Source of the DNA: Subtercola sp.
Lineage (GTDB): Bacteria; Actinomycetota; Actinomycetes; Actinomycetales; Microbacteriaceae
Direction: 5' to 3'
Assembly: GCA_025463745.1 (NCBI GenBank)
Contig: JAODBB010000135.1
Span: 1-44,722 of the forward strand
DNA: 44,722 bases
Part shown: positions 1 through 8,741 of the stretch, one piece after another
Layout: the number at the start of each line of letters is the position of its first letter
Position numbering within the stretch: the stretch's first letter is position 1
The notes under the pieces: generated by a model
Database searches by the model: none
Seen by the model: the letters and a program-made list of their open reading frames with translations, nothing else
What the model was told of the DNA's origin: nothing
Made by a program: the position numbers and the translations under genes

Positions 1-147
1 GTACCCCACATGGTCCCACCCCGATGGATCGACCCCGAACAAACACCACAACGCTGCATGCAACAACAAGACAGACTCCATGCGCCCAGCCCCTACCGCC
101 TCAACACACGCACCCGGCCAGCACCACACTTCAGCGACGCCAGCTGA
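1..147 (+). CDS. C-terminal end of an HNH endonuclease / DUF222 protein (partial)
   Basis: Frame 1 is open from the first base to TGA at 145-147 and gives 48 residues starting VPHMVPPRWIDPEQTPQR. The string HMVPPxWIDPxxTPxR is what I recall at the C-terminus of actinobacterial DUF222/13E12-repeat proteins with an HNH nuclease domain, in which the HNH motif lies just upstream of this tail. These proteins are abundant in Microbacteriaceae and related families and their biological role is unclear. The start lies outside the window, so the HNH motif itself cannot be checked. The family call rests on the short tail only. Confidence 0.7.
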   Translation, partial: VPHMVPPRWIDPEQTPQRCMQQQDRLHAPSPYRLNTRTRPAPHFSDAS

Positions 148-301
148 ACAAGCCCACCCCGCCATTTTGCGCAGAGCCATGACGCGTCTCGGTGCGGACT
201 CGCTTGGCTGGCTGACTCACATCGAACACGAGTCGGGTGAATCGGTCGAAGAAAATCGGGTCATTGAGTCGATTCTCGACGAGAAAATCGGGCGCGCCGC
301 T

Positions 302-336
302 CAGACGCCTCAGACGCCTCAGACCCGCTCAGACCC
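302..336. repeat. Short tandem repeat, CAGACGCCT-type
   Basis: Two exact copies of CAGACGCCT (302-310, 311-319) are followed by two degenerate CAGACCC-type copies. The array runs across the stop codon (329-331, minus strand) of the dioxygenase-like gene. The rest of 148-328 shows no gene or clear regulatory signal that I can support. Confidence 0.6.
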
Positions 337-1225
337 CGATCGTGAGCGCCGCCGTGTAGCCAGAAGAGACCGAGCCCGACATACTGGCGATCTGGTGGAT
401 GCCGCTGTCATTACCGAAGACGTTGTCGCTGGCCAGACTGGTCGACGCGAGGTTGCGCACGCTCTGCTCGTACCCGCTCGTGGCGTAGACCACATCGCAG
501 ATTTCCTTCGGCAGGGCGATCTGCGATGTCTTGACGATCGGCCCCGACGCCACCGCCGTCGCGACATCTTTGTACACCTCGAAGTGGATGTGCGGCCACC
601 GCCCCGAGTATGCGGCCGGGTAGATCGAGGTAAACGTCACTGTTCCGCTGGCGTCGACCTGCTGAACTCCGCGCAGGTAGTTCTCGTTCTGCACATCCGA
701 CCCGTAGAGGGAGTACTCCCCGTCGCGGTTGCAGTGCCAGAGGTAGACGGCCACGCCCGCGAGCGCACTGCCCGTCGAGACATCGCGCACGGTCAGCTGG
801 ATGTTCAGCGGCACACCCTCGGCAGTGGTGGTCGACGAACCGAAGCTCGAACGGATGTCGCTGCGAACGATTCCCGAATCTTCGAGCACGTTGACACCAT
901 TCGACCCGTCACCGGGGTACGGGCCCGCCGTCTCATCCGGTACCTCGGTCACAGTGTCGGTGCCGCCAGACTCGGTGCCGATAGACGGCGTGCCGGTCGC
1001 GCTCGGCGTCGACGTTGCCGCCGCTGCAGCTGACGAACGTGCCGCCGACGAGTCGGTGCTCGAGCACGCCGCAAGCAGTGAGACCATCGCCACTCCGCCG
1101 AACAGCCCGAGGGCCCGGCGGCGGTCGACGAGGGTTCTGATGTCGTAAACGAGACCGCGGTCATCCTCATCGATCTCGTTGCCTTCAGCATCGCGCCACC
1201 TGGCAGCTTCGTGCTTGTTCGACAT
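329..1225 (-). CDS. Exported intradiol ring-cleavage dioxygenase-like protein
   Basis: This is a 298-residue homologue of intradiol dioxygenases, non-haem Fe(III) enzymes that cleave catechols between the two hydroxyls. Residues 35-54 combine a twin-arginine-like stretch (DRRRALGLFGG) with a lipobox ending LAAC, so the protein is probably exported by Tat and lipid-anchored at Cys54. A Ser/Ala/Thr-rich linker (about 55-90) follows, then the beta-sandwich domain. Y103 (AGPYPG), Y206, H212 and H214 (WPHIHFEVY) fit the usual Tyr/Tyr/His/His iron site, and WHCNRDGEYSLY at 163-174 is a family hallmark. The start at 1225 is chosen because AAGGAG lies 8 bases upstream; an in-frame ATG further out at 1258 lacks such a site. 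The gene diverges from the one at 1347. Exported members of this family have poorly known substrates. Confidence 0.85.
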   Translation of the reverse strand: MSNKHEAARWRDAEGNEIDEDDRGLVYDIRTLVDRRRALGLFGGVAMVSLLAACSSTDSSAARSSAAAAATSTPSATGTPSIGTESGGTDTVTEVPDETAGPYPGDGSNGVNVLEDSGIVRSDIRSSFGSSTTTAEGVPLNIQLTVRDVSTGSALAGVAVYLWHCNRDGEYSLYGSDVQNENYLRGVQQVDASGTVTFTSIYPAAYSGRWPHIHFEVYKDVATAVASGPIVKTSQIALPKEICDVVYATSGYEQSVRNLASTSLASDNVFGNDSGIHQIASMSGSVSSGYTAALTIGV

Positions 1226-1346
1226 TTCTGCGCTCCTTCTCATCGTTCGCTTCGTCAAAGAAACCGCACAGCACTATGCGGTCTCCCTGCGTTTACTTGG
1301 CGAAACGTATGAAATACTGACCGCGGCCTGAAAGGAACTACGCCGG

Positions 1347-2789
1347 ATGACCGACGAATCACACCTCGAGAACGATGGGGCTCCCGAGCATGAAACTCCG
1401 CTTGACGAGGGGGCGCAACCTTCGGCCGGCCCAACACCTCTTCACAGCGAGACTCCACCTCTTCACAGCGAGACTCCACCCCTTCACAGCGAGACTCCAC
1501 CGCTTCACAGCGAAACTCCACCCCTCGACGGCGCCCCATCCTTGGCGGACGCATCCTCTGCCGAGAATGTTCGGCACCCCCGCCGACGACGCCTCATCGG
1601 TGCGCTCATCATCGTGGTGGTGCTGGCCGCGATCGGCGGCGGGTTCTGGGCCTGGAGCGCGGTCAGCGAGAGCCGTTACCAGGCCGCGAGCGCCACCCTC
1701 CAATCGCAGCTCGCCGACGAGACGGCCGCAGTACATGCGTACGATGCCCAATTGGCCTACAGCAACAGTCTTGCTCTGCGCATCCGCACTGTGGTCGACA
1801 GACCGGAATTCGCAGCCGACACCAGTGCCGAAGCAGGTGCGCTCGGCCACGACCTGACCATACTCGAACCGCTCGCCCAGGCTCCGGCCGCCACCGCACC
1901 GGCACCAGCACCGGAAACGGCACCTGCATCGGCATCGGCATCGGCATCGGCATCGGCATCGGCACAATCCGACAGCAGCACCCAAGCAGGCACCGTCGCC
2001 GACAGCGGGTACCGCCCCCCGTGGCAGCTCACCACCGATTCGGAGCAGCTCGAGAACCTCGACCGGCAGTCGCAGCAGACCACGAACCAATTGCGCACAG
2101 CGACCACTGACGCGAAGACCGCAACAGACACACTCATCGCCGGCGAAGCCGCCTACTTCTCTGCGACCGCGCAGAGCGCCGAGCAGCTCATCGCCGCCAA
2201 CGCCCTATCGAATCGCTCTGCGCAAGTCGCGCTCATCCAGCTGATCGACCAAGCCCGCAACCCGAGCATGAGCCTGAGTCGCAATGGCGCGTTTCTCGGC
2301 TCGATCATCGACGCCGAAGCGCAGGTACGTTCGTCGCAGGCGACCAACCAGAGCCAGCAGGATGACCCGGCCTGGGCCGTGCGCAGAGAGATCGAGGCCT
2401 ACGCCCGCTCGCTCAGCAACGGCGTCGCACTCGAGTTCGTCTGGGCGCCAGAAGTCTCGGGCCTCGGCGACGGCTGGCTCTCTGGCACGGCGCAAACCTT
2501 CGACTCCGACGGCGGCTACGCCATCATCAGCTTGAACTACTCGGTAGAAGACGCCTGGACGGACGGCCTCAACGAAACCGACGACCACGCACTCGTGGCC
2601 CACGAGGTGGGGCACACCCAGATCTACCGCTGCGCGAAACTGTTCGCAAACGCCTCGTTCGCTCAGAACCAAGAGAGGTGGGCGACCGCGTGGTCGATCA
2701 GCCAGGGTTTCGACGTGGGCGGCTCCGGCATCGAGGCGTACGGCCGCCCCACCGACGAGCAGATCGCCCTCGCCGCCCAGTGCCGCTGA
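1347..2789 (+). CDS. Membrane-anchored protein with HEVGH metal-site motif and PLHSETP repeats
   Basis: The protein has 480 residues of unknown family. The acidic/proline-rich N-terminus carries four perfect tandem PLHSETP repeats (residues 31-58). A basic RRRR stretch and one membrane segment follow at about 86-110, so the remainder is probably extracytoplasmic. The outer part is Ala/Gln/Ser-rich and probably helical, with a low-complexity (AS)n run near residues 193-206. The C-terminal third contains LVAHEVGHTQIYRC, in which H419, E420 and H423 form a zincin-like HExxH motif. This suggests a metallopeptidase-like fold, but I cannot identify the third metal ligand. The ATG at 1347 has AAAGGAA about 9 bases upstream. 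No enzymatic function is asserted. Confidence 0.75.
   Translation: MTDESHLENDGAPEHETPLDEGAQPSAGPTPLHSETPPLHSETPPLHSETPPLHSETPPLDGAPSLADASSAENVRHPRRRRLIGALIIVVVLAAIGGGFWAWSAVSESRYQAASATLQSQLADETAAVHAYDAQLAYSNSLALRIRTVVDRPEFAADTSAEAGALGHDLTILEPLAQAPAATAPAPAPETAPASASASASASASAQSDSSTQAGTVADSGYRPPWQLTTDSEQLENLDRQSQQTTNQLRTATTDAKTATDTLIAGEAAYFSATAQSAEQLIAANALSNRSAQVALIQLIDQARNPSMSLSRNGAFLGSIIDAEAQVRSSQATNQSQQDDPAWAVRREIEAYARSLSNGVALEFVWAPEVSGLGDGWLSGTAQTFDSDGGYAIISLNYSVEDAWTDGLNETDDHALVAHEVGHTQIYRCAKLFANASFAQNQERWATAWSISQGFDVGGSGIEAYGRPTDEQIALAAQCR
1437..1520 (+). repeat. 21-bp tandem repeat x4 encoding PLHSETP
   Basis: There are four in-frame copies of a 21-bp unit (CCTCTTCACAGCGAGACTCC plus A) with very few mismatches. 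Near-identity at DNA level points to recent slippage expansion, so copy number may vary between strains. A second slippage-prone tract, (GGCATC)n-like, lies at about 1927-1963 in the same gene. Confidence 0.9.
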
Positions 2790-2847
2790 GCCACTCTGCG
2801 CGCCGCCGCCGATTTGCCCGGTTCAGCCCATCGCGTTAGCTTCAGGT

Positions 2848-3060
2848 ATGGCAAGCCAACGTGCACGAGGCAGCGAATCGTTCTGGCGAAACCTTCTGGT
2901 GATCGAGGGCGTCATCGCCATTCTCATCCTCGCCATCTTCAGCAGAGACTACTCGCCTGTGCTGTGGATCGGCGTGGCGATCGTAGTGGTCACGACTCCG
3001 TTCGTCGTTCTCAGGTTCTTGCGCGCTCGTCGGGCGCGCAGCGGCGATTCTCACCGCTGA
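2848..3060 (+). CDS. Small two-helix membrane protein
   Basis: A 70-residue protein. Residues 14-31 (LLVIEGVIAILILAIFS) and 38-58 (PVLWIGVAIVVVTTPFVVLRF) are strong membrane helices separated by a short SRDYS loop. The N-terminus is polar and basic, and the C-terminus is Arg-rich (RARRARSGDSHR), which suggests both ends lie in the cytoplasm. It sits between the HEVGH gene and the molybdate operon on the same strand, with nothing to tie it functionally to either. The length is close to small actinobacterial integral membrane proteins of unknown function. I do not recognise a family. Confidence 0.65.
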   Translation: MASQRARGSESFWRNLLVIEGVIAILILAIFSRDYSPVLWIGVAIVVVTTPFVVLRFLRARRARSGDSHR

Positions 3061-3172
3061 CCGACGGCGAGCCGAACCGGGCAGGTCGGAGGCCGTCCGC
3101 CATTGCCTGGGCATGTCTCGCACGCACATTATGATCGGAATTGGCAGCTAGACCCGAAGCCACGGAAATAAG

Positions 3173-3586
3173 ATGGGCTTCATGTCGCAAATTCGGATTC
3201 GAGATGCAGCCCACTATTTGGGAGTGAGCGACGACACCGTGCGCCGATGGATTGATATCGGCGTCTTGGAAAGCAGCAAAGACGACTCCGGACGCTCCGT
3301 CGTCGACGGGTTGACCCTGGCGCAGCTGGCACGCAAGAACGCCATTCTGCCCGATGACCCGTCGGATGTCGGGCGTTCCGCCCGGAACAGGTTCGTCGGC
3401 CTCGTCACTGAAATAACGATGGACAAGGTCATGGCCCAAGTCGAGATGCAGTGCGGCCCGCATCGCGTGGTGTCGCTGATGTCGAGCGAAGCCGTGCGAG
3501 AACTCGGGCTCGAGCTTGGTTCTGTCGCAGTAGCTGTAGTGAAAGCCACAACAGTGATCGTCGAAACCCCTTCGGGAAAGGTCTGA
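3173..3586 (+). CDS. HTH-TOBE molybdate-binding regulator
   Basis: A 137-residue two-domain protein. Residues 5-60 (IRIRDAAHYLGVSDDTVRRWIDIGVL) form a MerR/excisionase-like winged HTH. Residues 70-137 form one TOBE (Mop) domain (ARNRFVGLVTEITMDKVMAQVEMQCG...VAVVKATTVIVE) that binds molybdate or tungstate oxyanions in this family. It is followed 5 bases later by modA, so it is probably the local sensor of the mod operon or an intracellular molybdate-binding protein. It differs from classical ModE, which is longer and carries two Mop domains. ATG at 3173 or at 3182 are both possible starts, and neither has a strong ribosome site. Confidence 0.85.
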   Translation: MGFMSQIRIRDAAHYLGVSDDTVRRWIDIGVLESSKDDSGRSVVDGLTLAQLARKNAILPDDPSDVGRSARNRFVGLVTEITMDKVMAQVEMQCGPHRVVSLMSSEAVRELGLELGSVAVAVVKATTVIVETPSGKV

Positions 3587-3591
3587 AACCA

Positions 3592-4419
3592 ATGAGCACG
3601 GACACCGCGAGAAGATGGGTGCAGAGCCTCGCCGCCCTCGTCATCGCCGCAGCTGTTGTGACTGGCGCCGCAGCGTGCTCGAGCTCATCCGGCACCACCG
3701 AGTCGGCCGGCAATGCGCCCACGGCGTCGGCCACGACGGCGCCCACTGGCACCATTGTGGTGTTCGCCGCCGCATCGCTGAAGTCGACCTTCACCGCACT
3801 CGGCACCCAGTTTCAGGCGGCGAACCCCGGCACCACCCTCACCTTCAACTTCGCCGGCTCGTCTGACCTCGTGACGCAGCTCACCGGCGGAGCGCCCGCC
3901 GACGTATTCGCTTCGGCCGACACCGCGACCATGGGCAAGCTGACCACCGCGAACCTGGTGAGCGGCACGCCCGTGAACTTCGCCACGAACGTTCTCGAGA
4001 TCGCTACCCCTCCCGGCAACCCCGCCAACGTGAAGTCGTTCCAAGACCTCGGCAATGCGAGCATCAAGACCGTGATCTGCGCGCCGGCCGTGCCGTGCGG
4101 CGCGGCGACCGCAACCGTCGAGACGGCCACCGGTGTCACGATTCCCGCCGTGAGCCAAGAGTCGTCGGTGACGGATGTTCTGGGTAAAGTCAGCTCGGGT
4201 GAAGCCGATGCCGGGCTGGTCTACGTGACCGACGTCAAGGGTGCCGGAACCACGGTCACCGGCGTTCCGTTCCCCGAATCGAGCCAGGCCGTGAACACGT
4301 ACCCGATCGCCACCGTCTCGGGCGCGAAGAACGTGCCGCTCGCCCAGGCGTTCATCGACTATGTGACTGGAACAGACGGGCAGGCCATTCTGGCCACCGC
4401 CGGCTTCGGCAAGCCGTAA
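3592..4419 (+). CDS. modA: Molybdate ABC transporter, substrate-binding lipoprotein ModA
   Basis: 275 residues. A signal peptide (about 8-28) ends in a lipobox AACSSS, so it is a lipoprotein on the outer face of the membrane. The mature part begins [18 protein letters not shown] and contains [26 protein letters not shown], the oxyanion-binding signature of ModA. It ends in the usual [16 protein letters not shown] at 3592 lies 5 bases after the regulator's stop, with GGGAAAGG upstream. The same frame extends further upstream, but that part overlaps the regulator and has no signal peptide, so it is not taken. With modB and modC it completes a high-affinity molybdate importer supplying Mo for molybdoenzymes. 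Confidence 0.95.
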   Translation: MSTDTARRWVQSLAALVIAAAVVTGAAACSSSSGTTESAGNAPTASATTAPTGTIVVFAAASLKSTFTALGTQFQAANPGTTLTFNFAGSSDLVTQLTGGAPADVFASADTATMGKLTTANLVSGTPVNFATNVLEIATPPGNPANVKSFQDLGNASIKTVICAPAVPCGAATATVETATGVTIPAVSQESSVTDVLGKVSSGEADAGLVYVTDVKGAGTTVTGVPFPESSQAVNTYPIATVSGAKNVPLAQAFIDYVTGTDGQAILATAGFGKP

Positions 4420-4432
4420 CCCCTCACCGCGC

Positions 4433-5248
4433 ATGAAAGCGTCGCAACAGTACGCGGGCATTCCCAAATGGGTTCTGGCCATCGCCATCATCGGCGCACT
4501 CTTCGTGATGCTGCCGCTGGTGGCGATGGTCGTTCGTGTCAACTGGGCCGAGTTCATCCCGCTCATCACGTCGCAGTCGTCGATCGACGCGCTGCTGCTG
4601 AGCCTTCGAACGTCGTCGATCGCAACGCTGTTGTGCATCATTGTGGGTGTGCCGATGGCGCTGGTGCTCGCCCGCACCTCGTTTCCGGGGCAGCGCATCC
4701 TGCGCTCGCTCGTACTGCTCCCCCTGGTTCTGCCGCCCGTTGTCGGCGGAATCGCGCTGCTGTATACGTTCGGGCGTCAGGGGCTGCTCAAGGCGCCGAT
4801 GGATTTTCTGGGCATCCAAATCGCCTTCTCGACCACCGCAGTGATTCTGGCCCAGACGTTCGTCGCGCTGCCGTTTCTCGTGCTGAGTCTCGAAGGAGCG
4901 CTGCGCACGGTCGGCACCCGGTACGAGGCCATCGGTGCGACTCTCGGCGCGGGGCCGACGACGGTGCTGCGCCGGATCACTCTGCCGTTGGTCTTGCCGG
5001 CGCTCATCTCGGGGGCCGTGCTCTCGTTCGCCCGAGCGCTCGGCGAATTCGGGGCCACGCTCACCTTCGCCGGCAGCCTGCAGGGGGTCACCCGAACGCT
5101 GCCGCTCGAGATCTACCTGCAACGCGAAACAGATCCGGATGCCGCCGTCGCCCTCTCGCTCGTGTTAATCGCCGTCGCCATAATCGTGGTGGGGCTGGCC
5201 AACCAGATCGGTTCGAACTCGCGGCTCTACGGAGAGAGAATCTCGTGA
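4433..5248 (+). CDS. modB: Molybdate ABC transporter, permease ModB
   Basis: 271 residues with about five to six membrane segments, the normal size for ModB. The cytoplasmic EAA loop that docks on the ATPase is visible as [23 protein letters not shown] (about 164-186). The family's [15 protein letters not shown] follows at about 203-217. It lies 13 bases after modA, and its TGA overlaps the GTG start of modC by 4 bases, so modB and modC are probably translationally coupled. Clear modA-modB-modC order supports molybdate rather than sulfate as substrate. Confidence 0.95.
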   Translation: MKASQQYAGIPKWVLAIAIIGALFVMLPLVAMVVRVNWAEFIPLITSQSSIDALLLSLRTSSIATLLCIIVGVPMALVLARTSFPGQRILRSLVLLPLVLPPVVGGIALLYTFGRQGLLKAPMDFLGIQIAFSTTAVILAQTFVALPFLVLSLEGALRTVGTRYEAIGATLGAGPTTVLRRITLPLVLPALISGAVLSFARALGEFGATLTFAGSLQGVTRTLPLEIYLQRETDPDAAVALSLVLIAVAIIVVGLANQIGSNSRLYGERIS

Positions 5249-6303
5249 CATTCATCTTCGACGCGGCGGTCACGAAGCGGCAGTTCGACGTCTCGTTCAC
5301 ACTGAGCGACGGCGAAACACTCGCGGTGCTCGGGCCGAACGGTGCAGGCAAGTCGACGTTGCTGAACCTGATCTCGGGCCTTCTCTCCCCCGACAGCGGA
5401 CACGCCGAGCTCGACGGCGAAACACTCTTCGCCGCCGGGCCGGGCCGCCAGCGGGCGTGGAAGCCACCGCATACCCGAGGCGTCTCTCTACTCGCCCAGG
5501 AAGCCCTCCTGTTTCCCCACCTGACGGTGCTCGACAACGTCGCGTTCGGGCCGACCAGCACGGGTGTCACCAAAAAGAGTGCCCGTGCTGCGGCTCGCAC
5601 CTGGCTGGCAGAGGTCGATGCCGGCGAGCTCGAAGGCCGCAAGCCCGCCCAACTCTCGGGCGGGCAAGCGCAACGCATCGCCGTTGCCCGTGCTCTCGCA
5701 GCCGACCCCAAGCTGCTACTGCTCGACGAACCGATGGCCGCGCTCGACATCGCCGTCGCACCCGCGCTTCGGCGCACGCTTCGGCGCGTTCTCGAGCACC
5801 GCACCGCCATCATTGTGACGCACGACATTCTCGACGCCTACACGCTCGCCGACCGGGTGATCGTCATCGACCACGGCCACATCGTTGAAGACGGCCCCAC
5901 GCGAAGCATTCTCGAGCAGCCGCGCGACCCGTTCACCGCGGATATCGCAGGTCTCAATGTGCTCTCCGGCATCCGCACCGCCACCGGCCTTCGCACCACC
6001 GACGGAACCGAGCTCGACACCGCGCGGCCCCTGGTGAGCATCACGAGCGCTACGGAGTGCACGGCCGCCGTGCGCCCGGCGAACGTGCGCGTGTCGACCC
6101 GCAGACCGGATGCCTCGGTCAATGCACTGTTCAAGGCGGTCACCGACCTCGAACCGCGCGGCGACCTGATCAGGGTTCGCGCCGACGGAATCGCGGCAGA
6201 CGCAACCCCCGCCGATGTCGCCGATCTCGACCTCGGTATCGGTACTTCGGCCTGGTTCACGTTCAGCGCCGACGACGCCGTGATCTACCCGACGAAGCGC
6301 TGA
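5245..6303 (+). CDS. modC: Molybdate ABC transporter, ATPase ModC
   Basis: 352 residues. It contains Walker [10 protein letters not shown] (about 30-38), the signature [15 protein letters not shown], Walker B LLLLDEP, the H-loop VTHD and a C-terminal TOBE region (about 270-350), which is the ModC architecture. The GTG at 5245 overlaps the modB stop (GTGA). The open frame extends far upstream through modB but that portion is non-coding shadow. ATP hydrolysis by a ModC dimer drives import through ModB. It is the last gene of the operon, which converges with the amidohydrolase gene at 6386. Confidence 0.95.
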   Translation: MTFIFDAAVTKRQFDVSFTLSDGETLAVLGPNGAGKSTLLNLISGLLSPDSGHAELDGETLFAAGPGRQRAWKPPHTRGVSLLAQEALLFPHLTVLDNVAFGPTSTGVTKKSARAAARTWLAEVDAGELEGRKPAQLSGGQAQRIAVARALAADPKLLLLDEPMAALDIAVAPALRRTLRRVLEHRTAIIVTHDILDAYTLADRVIVIDHGHIVEDGPTRSILEQPRDPFTADIAGLNVLSGIRTATGLRTTDGTELDTARPLVSITSATECTAAVRPANVRVSTRRPDASVNALFKAVTDLEPRGDLIRVRADGIAADATPADVADLDLGIGTSAWFTFSADDAVIYPTKR

Positions 6304-6385
6304 CGCCGAGGAGCGCTGCGCAGCCCGCGATCGGCGAGCGGCCCGACGCCGGCGAGTGAGACCGGCCGGATCTGCGGCGAGCTGC

Positions 6386-7660
6386 CTATGAACGGGGCAG
6401 CACGCCTGCCACCACCCGCCCGCGAGACACGACGGCGACGATATTGCCGGTGTGCAGGTCGTCGATGTTCTGCCACGGCGTGCCCCGCATGACGAGAAAA
6501 TCGGCGGGGCGACCGGTCTCGAGGGTACCGACCGACGATGAACGACCGATCGCTGCGGCGGCGCGGCTCGTGGCCGCCTGCAACGCGCGTTCCGCAGTCC
6601 AGCCGAAGAGTGCGGCCATCAGGCGCACCTCTTCCATCTGGTCACCGAACTTCACGTGGTGTCCGTTCGCGTCGGTGCCCAGTACGAAATCGACACCGAG
6701 GTCTGCCGCATCCCGCATCAGCCGATTGCGATTCACCACGAGCTCCTGCGCCTTCGCGGACTGCTCCGCTGAGACTCCATTCTCGCCTGCCGCGATTCGC
6801 TCATTGATGAGCAATGTGGGTGCGACCGTGACCCTCGTGGATGCGATCGCGGCAGCCTGCTCAGCAGTCATCAGCGTGCCGTGCTCGATGGAGTCGATGC
6901 CCTCGTCGAGGGCGATCTGAATGCCGGCCTCTGTGTGTGCGTGGGCGGCGACAAGCATTCCGAACGCGTGGGCCTCATCGACGATCGCCGCGATCTCGGC
7001 GCGGGTGTAGTTGCGCCAGGCACTCTTGTCGCCGACCGAGAGCACACCACCGCTCACGGGAATCTTGATGCCGTCGGTGCCCGCACGGGCCCAGTGACGC
7101 ACGAGGGCGCGGCAGGCATCCGGCCCGTCAGCCACCGGCTTGCGCAGGGGGAAGGCGGGTGGAATGAAAAGGTCGCTGTGGCCCGCCGTCATGTTCACGA
7201 CGCCGTGAGCGATCAGACGCGGGCCCGTGACCACACCGGCGTCGACCGCTCGGCGGAGAGAGAACTGTATGTCGTCGGCGGCGAGGTCGCGAACGGTCGT
7301 GACGCCCCCACGCATCGCCTCGAGCGAATGGGCCAGGGCATGCAGCGTCTGCTCTTCTGGCCGCGTCGTCAACGGCCAGGTGAGAAAGTCGGCGGGCGTC
7401 GCTGCCGCGTTGCCGACGAGGTGCACATGTGTGTCGATGAGGCCGGGGATCACGCTGAACTCGGCGGGCGCGGTGGCCGAACCCAGGCCCGAACCCTGGC
7501 CCGAATCCACGGGCGAAGCGCCGGGTTCGGGGCTCGTGCCTGGTTCGCTCGTTATGGCGGTGATGGTGCCGTCGGCGCCGGCCGTGTTCCACTCGAGCCG
7601 CCGGATTCCGTCGAAGCGGGAGCCGTTCCAGAGCGCGACTCCTGAGAGGGATTGGTTCAT
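6386..7660 (-). CDS. Metal-dependent amidohydrolase (imidazolonepropionase-like)
   Basis: 424 residues of the amidohydrolase superfamily. The pattern is that of the imidazolonepropionase/prolidase-like branch: PGLIDTHVHLVG (H78, H80), the segment KIPVSGG, AAHAHTEAGIQIALDEGIDSIEHGTLM supplying further metal His residues, and LGTDANGHH with the catalytic Asp. Such enzymes hydrolyse cyclic amides, N-acyl dipeptides or similar substrates; the substrate here is not evident. A Gly/Pro/Ser-rich insert (about 38-65) is unusual. It diverges from the 7818 gene over a 157-bp region with two LacI-type operators, which ties it to the nucleoside-salvage regulon. Confidence 0.85.
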   Translation of the reverse strand: MNQSLSGVALWNGSRFDGIRRLEWNTAGADGTITAITSEPGTSPEPGASPVDSGQGSGLGSATAPAEFSVIPGLIDTHVHLVGNAAATPADFLTWPLTTRPEEQTLHALAHSLEAMRGGVTTVRDLAADDIQFSLRRAVDAGVVTGPRLIAHGVVNMTAGHSDLFIPPAFPLRKPVADGPDACRALVRHWARAGTDGIKIPVSGGVLSVGDKSAWRNYTRAEIAAIVDEAHAFGMLVAAHAHTEAGIQIALDEGIDSIEHGTLMTAEQAAAIASTRVTVAPTLLINERIAAGENGVSAEQSAKAQELVVNRNRLMRDAADLGVDFVLGTDANGHHVKFGDQMEEVRLMAALFGWTAERALQAATSRAAAAIGRSSSVGTLETGRPADFLVMRGTPWQNIDDLHTGNIVAVVSRGRVVAGVLPRS

Positions 7661-7676
7661 GCACCGAAGCTAACTC

Positions 7677-7690
7677 GCAAGACGCTTTGC
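7677..7690. promoter_or_regulatory. Candidate LacI-family operator (weaker copy)
   Basis: GCAAGACGCTTTGC is symmetric at 10 of 14 positions around a central CG, as in LacI-family operators. It lies 16 bases upstream of the start of the minus-strand amidohydrolase and resembles the sites at 7767 and 16540. Confidence 0.55.
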
Positions 7691-7766
7691 ACGATTACGC
7701 TCGTGTTTCCAATTCAATAACTTTGGGGCAAGATTTACCGTTTCAGGCTCTGGCGACGAACACCGT

Positions 7767-7780
7767 GCAAAACGTTTAGT
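7767..7780. promoter_or_regulatory. Candidate LacI-family operator in divergent promoter
   Basis: GCAAAACGTTTAGT is symmetric at 12 of 14 positions around a central CG and matches the site at 16540 closely. It is 37 bases upstream of the GATase1-like gene, a normal repressor position. Most of 7661-7817 is regulatory space for the divergent pair. Confidence 0.65.
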
Positions 7781-7817
7781 ACAGTTCTGACATCCATTGT
7801 GAGAAAGGGCCCACACC

Positions 7818-8741
7818 GTGTCACGTGTCGTGTTACTCGGAGAGTCGTGGTTCGTCTATTCCGTTCATCAGAAAGGCTTCGACGCCTTCTACTCCTCGGA
7901 GTTCACTCTCGGCGGTGCCGAATTCAGCGCCGCACTTCGACGGCTCGGCCACGAGGTGACGCACATTCCCGCCCACGAGATCACGACGCGGCTCCCGACA
8001 ACGGCCGAGGGCCTTCGCGACATCGCCGACGTCATCGTGATCTCCGACGTAGGTGCCAATACCTTCCAGGTTCCTCCGGATACCTTTGTGCACTCGACTC
8101 CGCTGCCAGACCGAACAGACGTGATTCGCGCGTTTGTCGAGCAGGGCGGCGGTCTGCTGATGGTCGGCGGGTACCTGACCTTCTCGGGCATCGATGCGAA
8201 GGCCCGCTGGGGCCGCACCCCACTTGCGCCCGCGCTCGCAGTGACCGTGCTCGATCGGGATGACCGGGTCGAACTGTCCGCGGGCGCGGCTCCGATCACG
8301 GTCGGCTCCCACGCGATCACCGCGGGGCTGGGCCGGCAGTGGCCGGCACTGCTCGGCCTGAACGAGGTGGTGCCGAAGCCCACCGCGAGCGTGCTCGCCG
8401 AATGCGCCGGGCATCCACTGCTCGTCATCGACACCTACGAAGCCGGCCGCAGCGCAGCCTTCACCTCGGATATCGCGCCGCACTGGGCCCCGCCCTCCTT
8501 CCTGCAGTGGCACGGGTTTGCGACTCTGTTCGATCGCACCGTGCGCTGGCTCTCCGGCGAGCCGATCGAAGAGGCGAGCGACAGCGCGGCCGAGCCCTGG
8601 CGTGAGGCCGAGCCTCAGCGTGAGCAGGAGCTCGCAGCGGCAGTCGCTGGAGGCGCCGCCGTCGCAGCCGCAGCCTCCGGCGGCGTCGCGGCCACCGCCG
8701 GGGTCGCGGCCACCGCCACCACCGCAGCCGGGGCAGCATGA
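7818..8741 (+). CDS. GATase1-like (DUF1355-type) protein with Ala-rich tail
   Basis: 307 residues. The first ~250 resemble the putative glutamine amidotransferase-like family (PF07090): VVLLGESWFVYSVHQKGFDAFYSSEF at the start, VIVISDVGANTF, and GGGLLMVGGYLTFSG where a true class-I amidotransferase would carry its nucleophilic Cys. No Cys is seen at that elbow, so glutamine hydrolysis is unlikely. The last ~50 residues are a low-complexity Ala/Gly/Thr tail. It overlaps the creatininase-family gene by 4 bases (ATGA), so the two are translationally coupled and probably work together. Expression is probably controlled by the LacI-type site at 7767. Confidence 0.8.
   Translation: MSRVVLLGESWFVYSVHQKGFDAFYSSEFTLGGAEFSAALRRLGHEVTHIPAHEITTRLPTTAEGLRDIADVIVISDVGANTFQVPPDTFVHSTPLPDRTDVIRAFVEQGGGLLMVGGYLTFSGIDAKARWGRTPLAPALAVTVLDRDDRVELSAGAAPITVGSHAITAGLGRQWPALLGLNEVVPKPTASVLAECAGHPLLVIDTYEAGRSAAFTSDIAPHWAPPSFLQWHGFATLFDRTVRWLSGEPIEEASDSAAEPWREAEPQREQELAAAVAGGAAVAAAASGGVAATAGVAATATTAAGAA

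Noticed and set aside
80-1033. Long plus-strand open frame opposite the intradiol dioxygenase-like gene
   Set aside because: Arg-rich, no recognisable domain, and antisense to a gene with clear family motifs and a good ribosome site.
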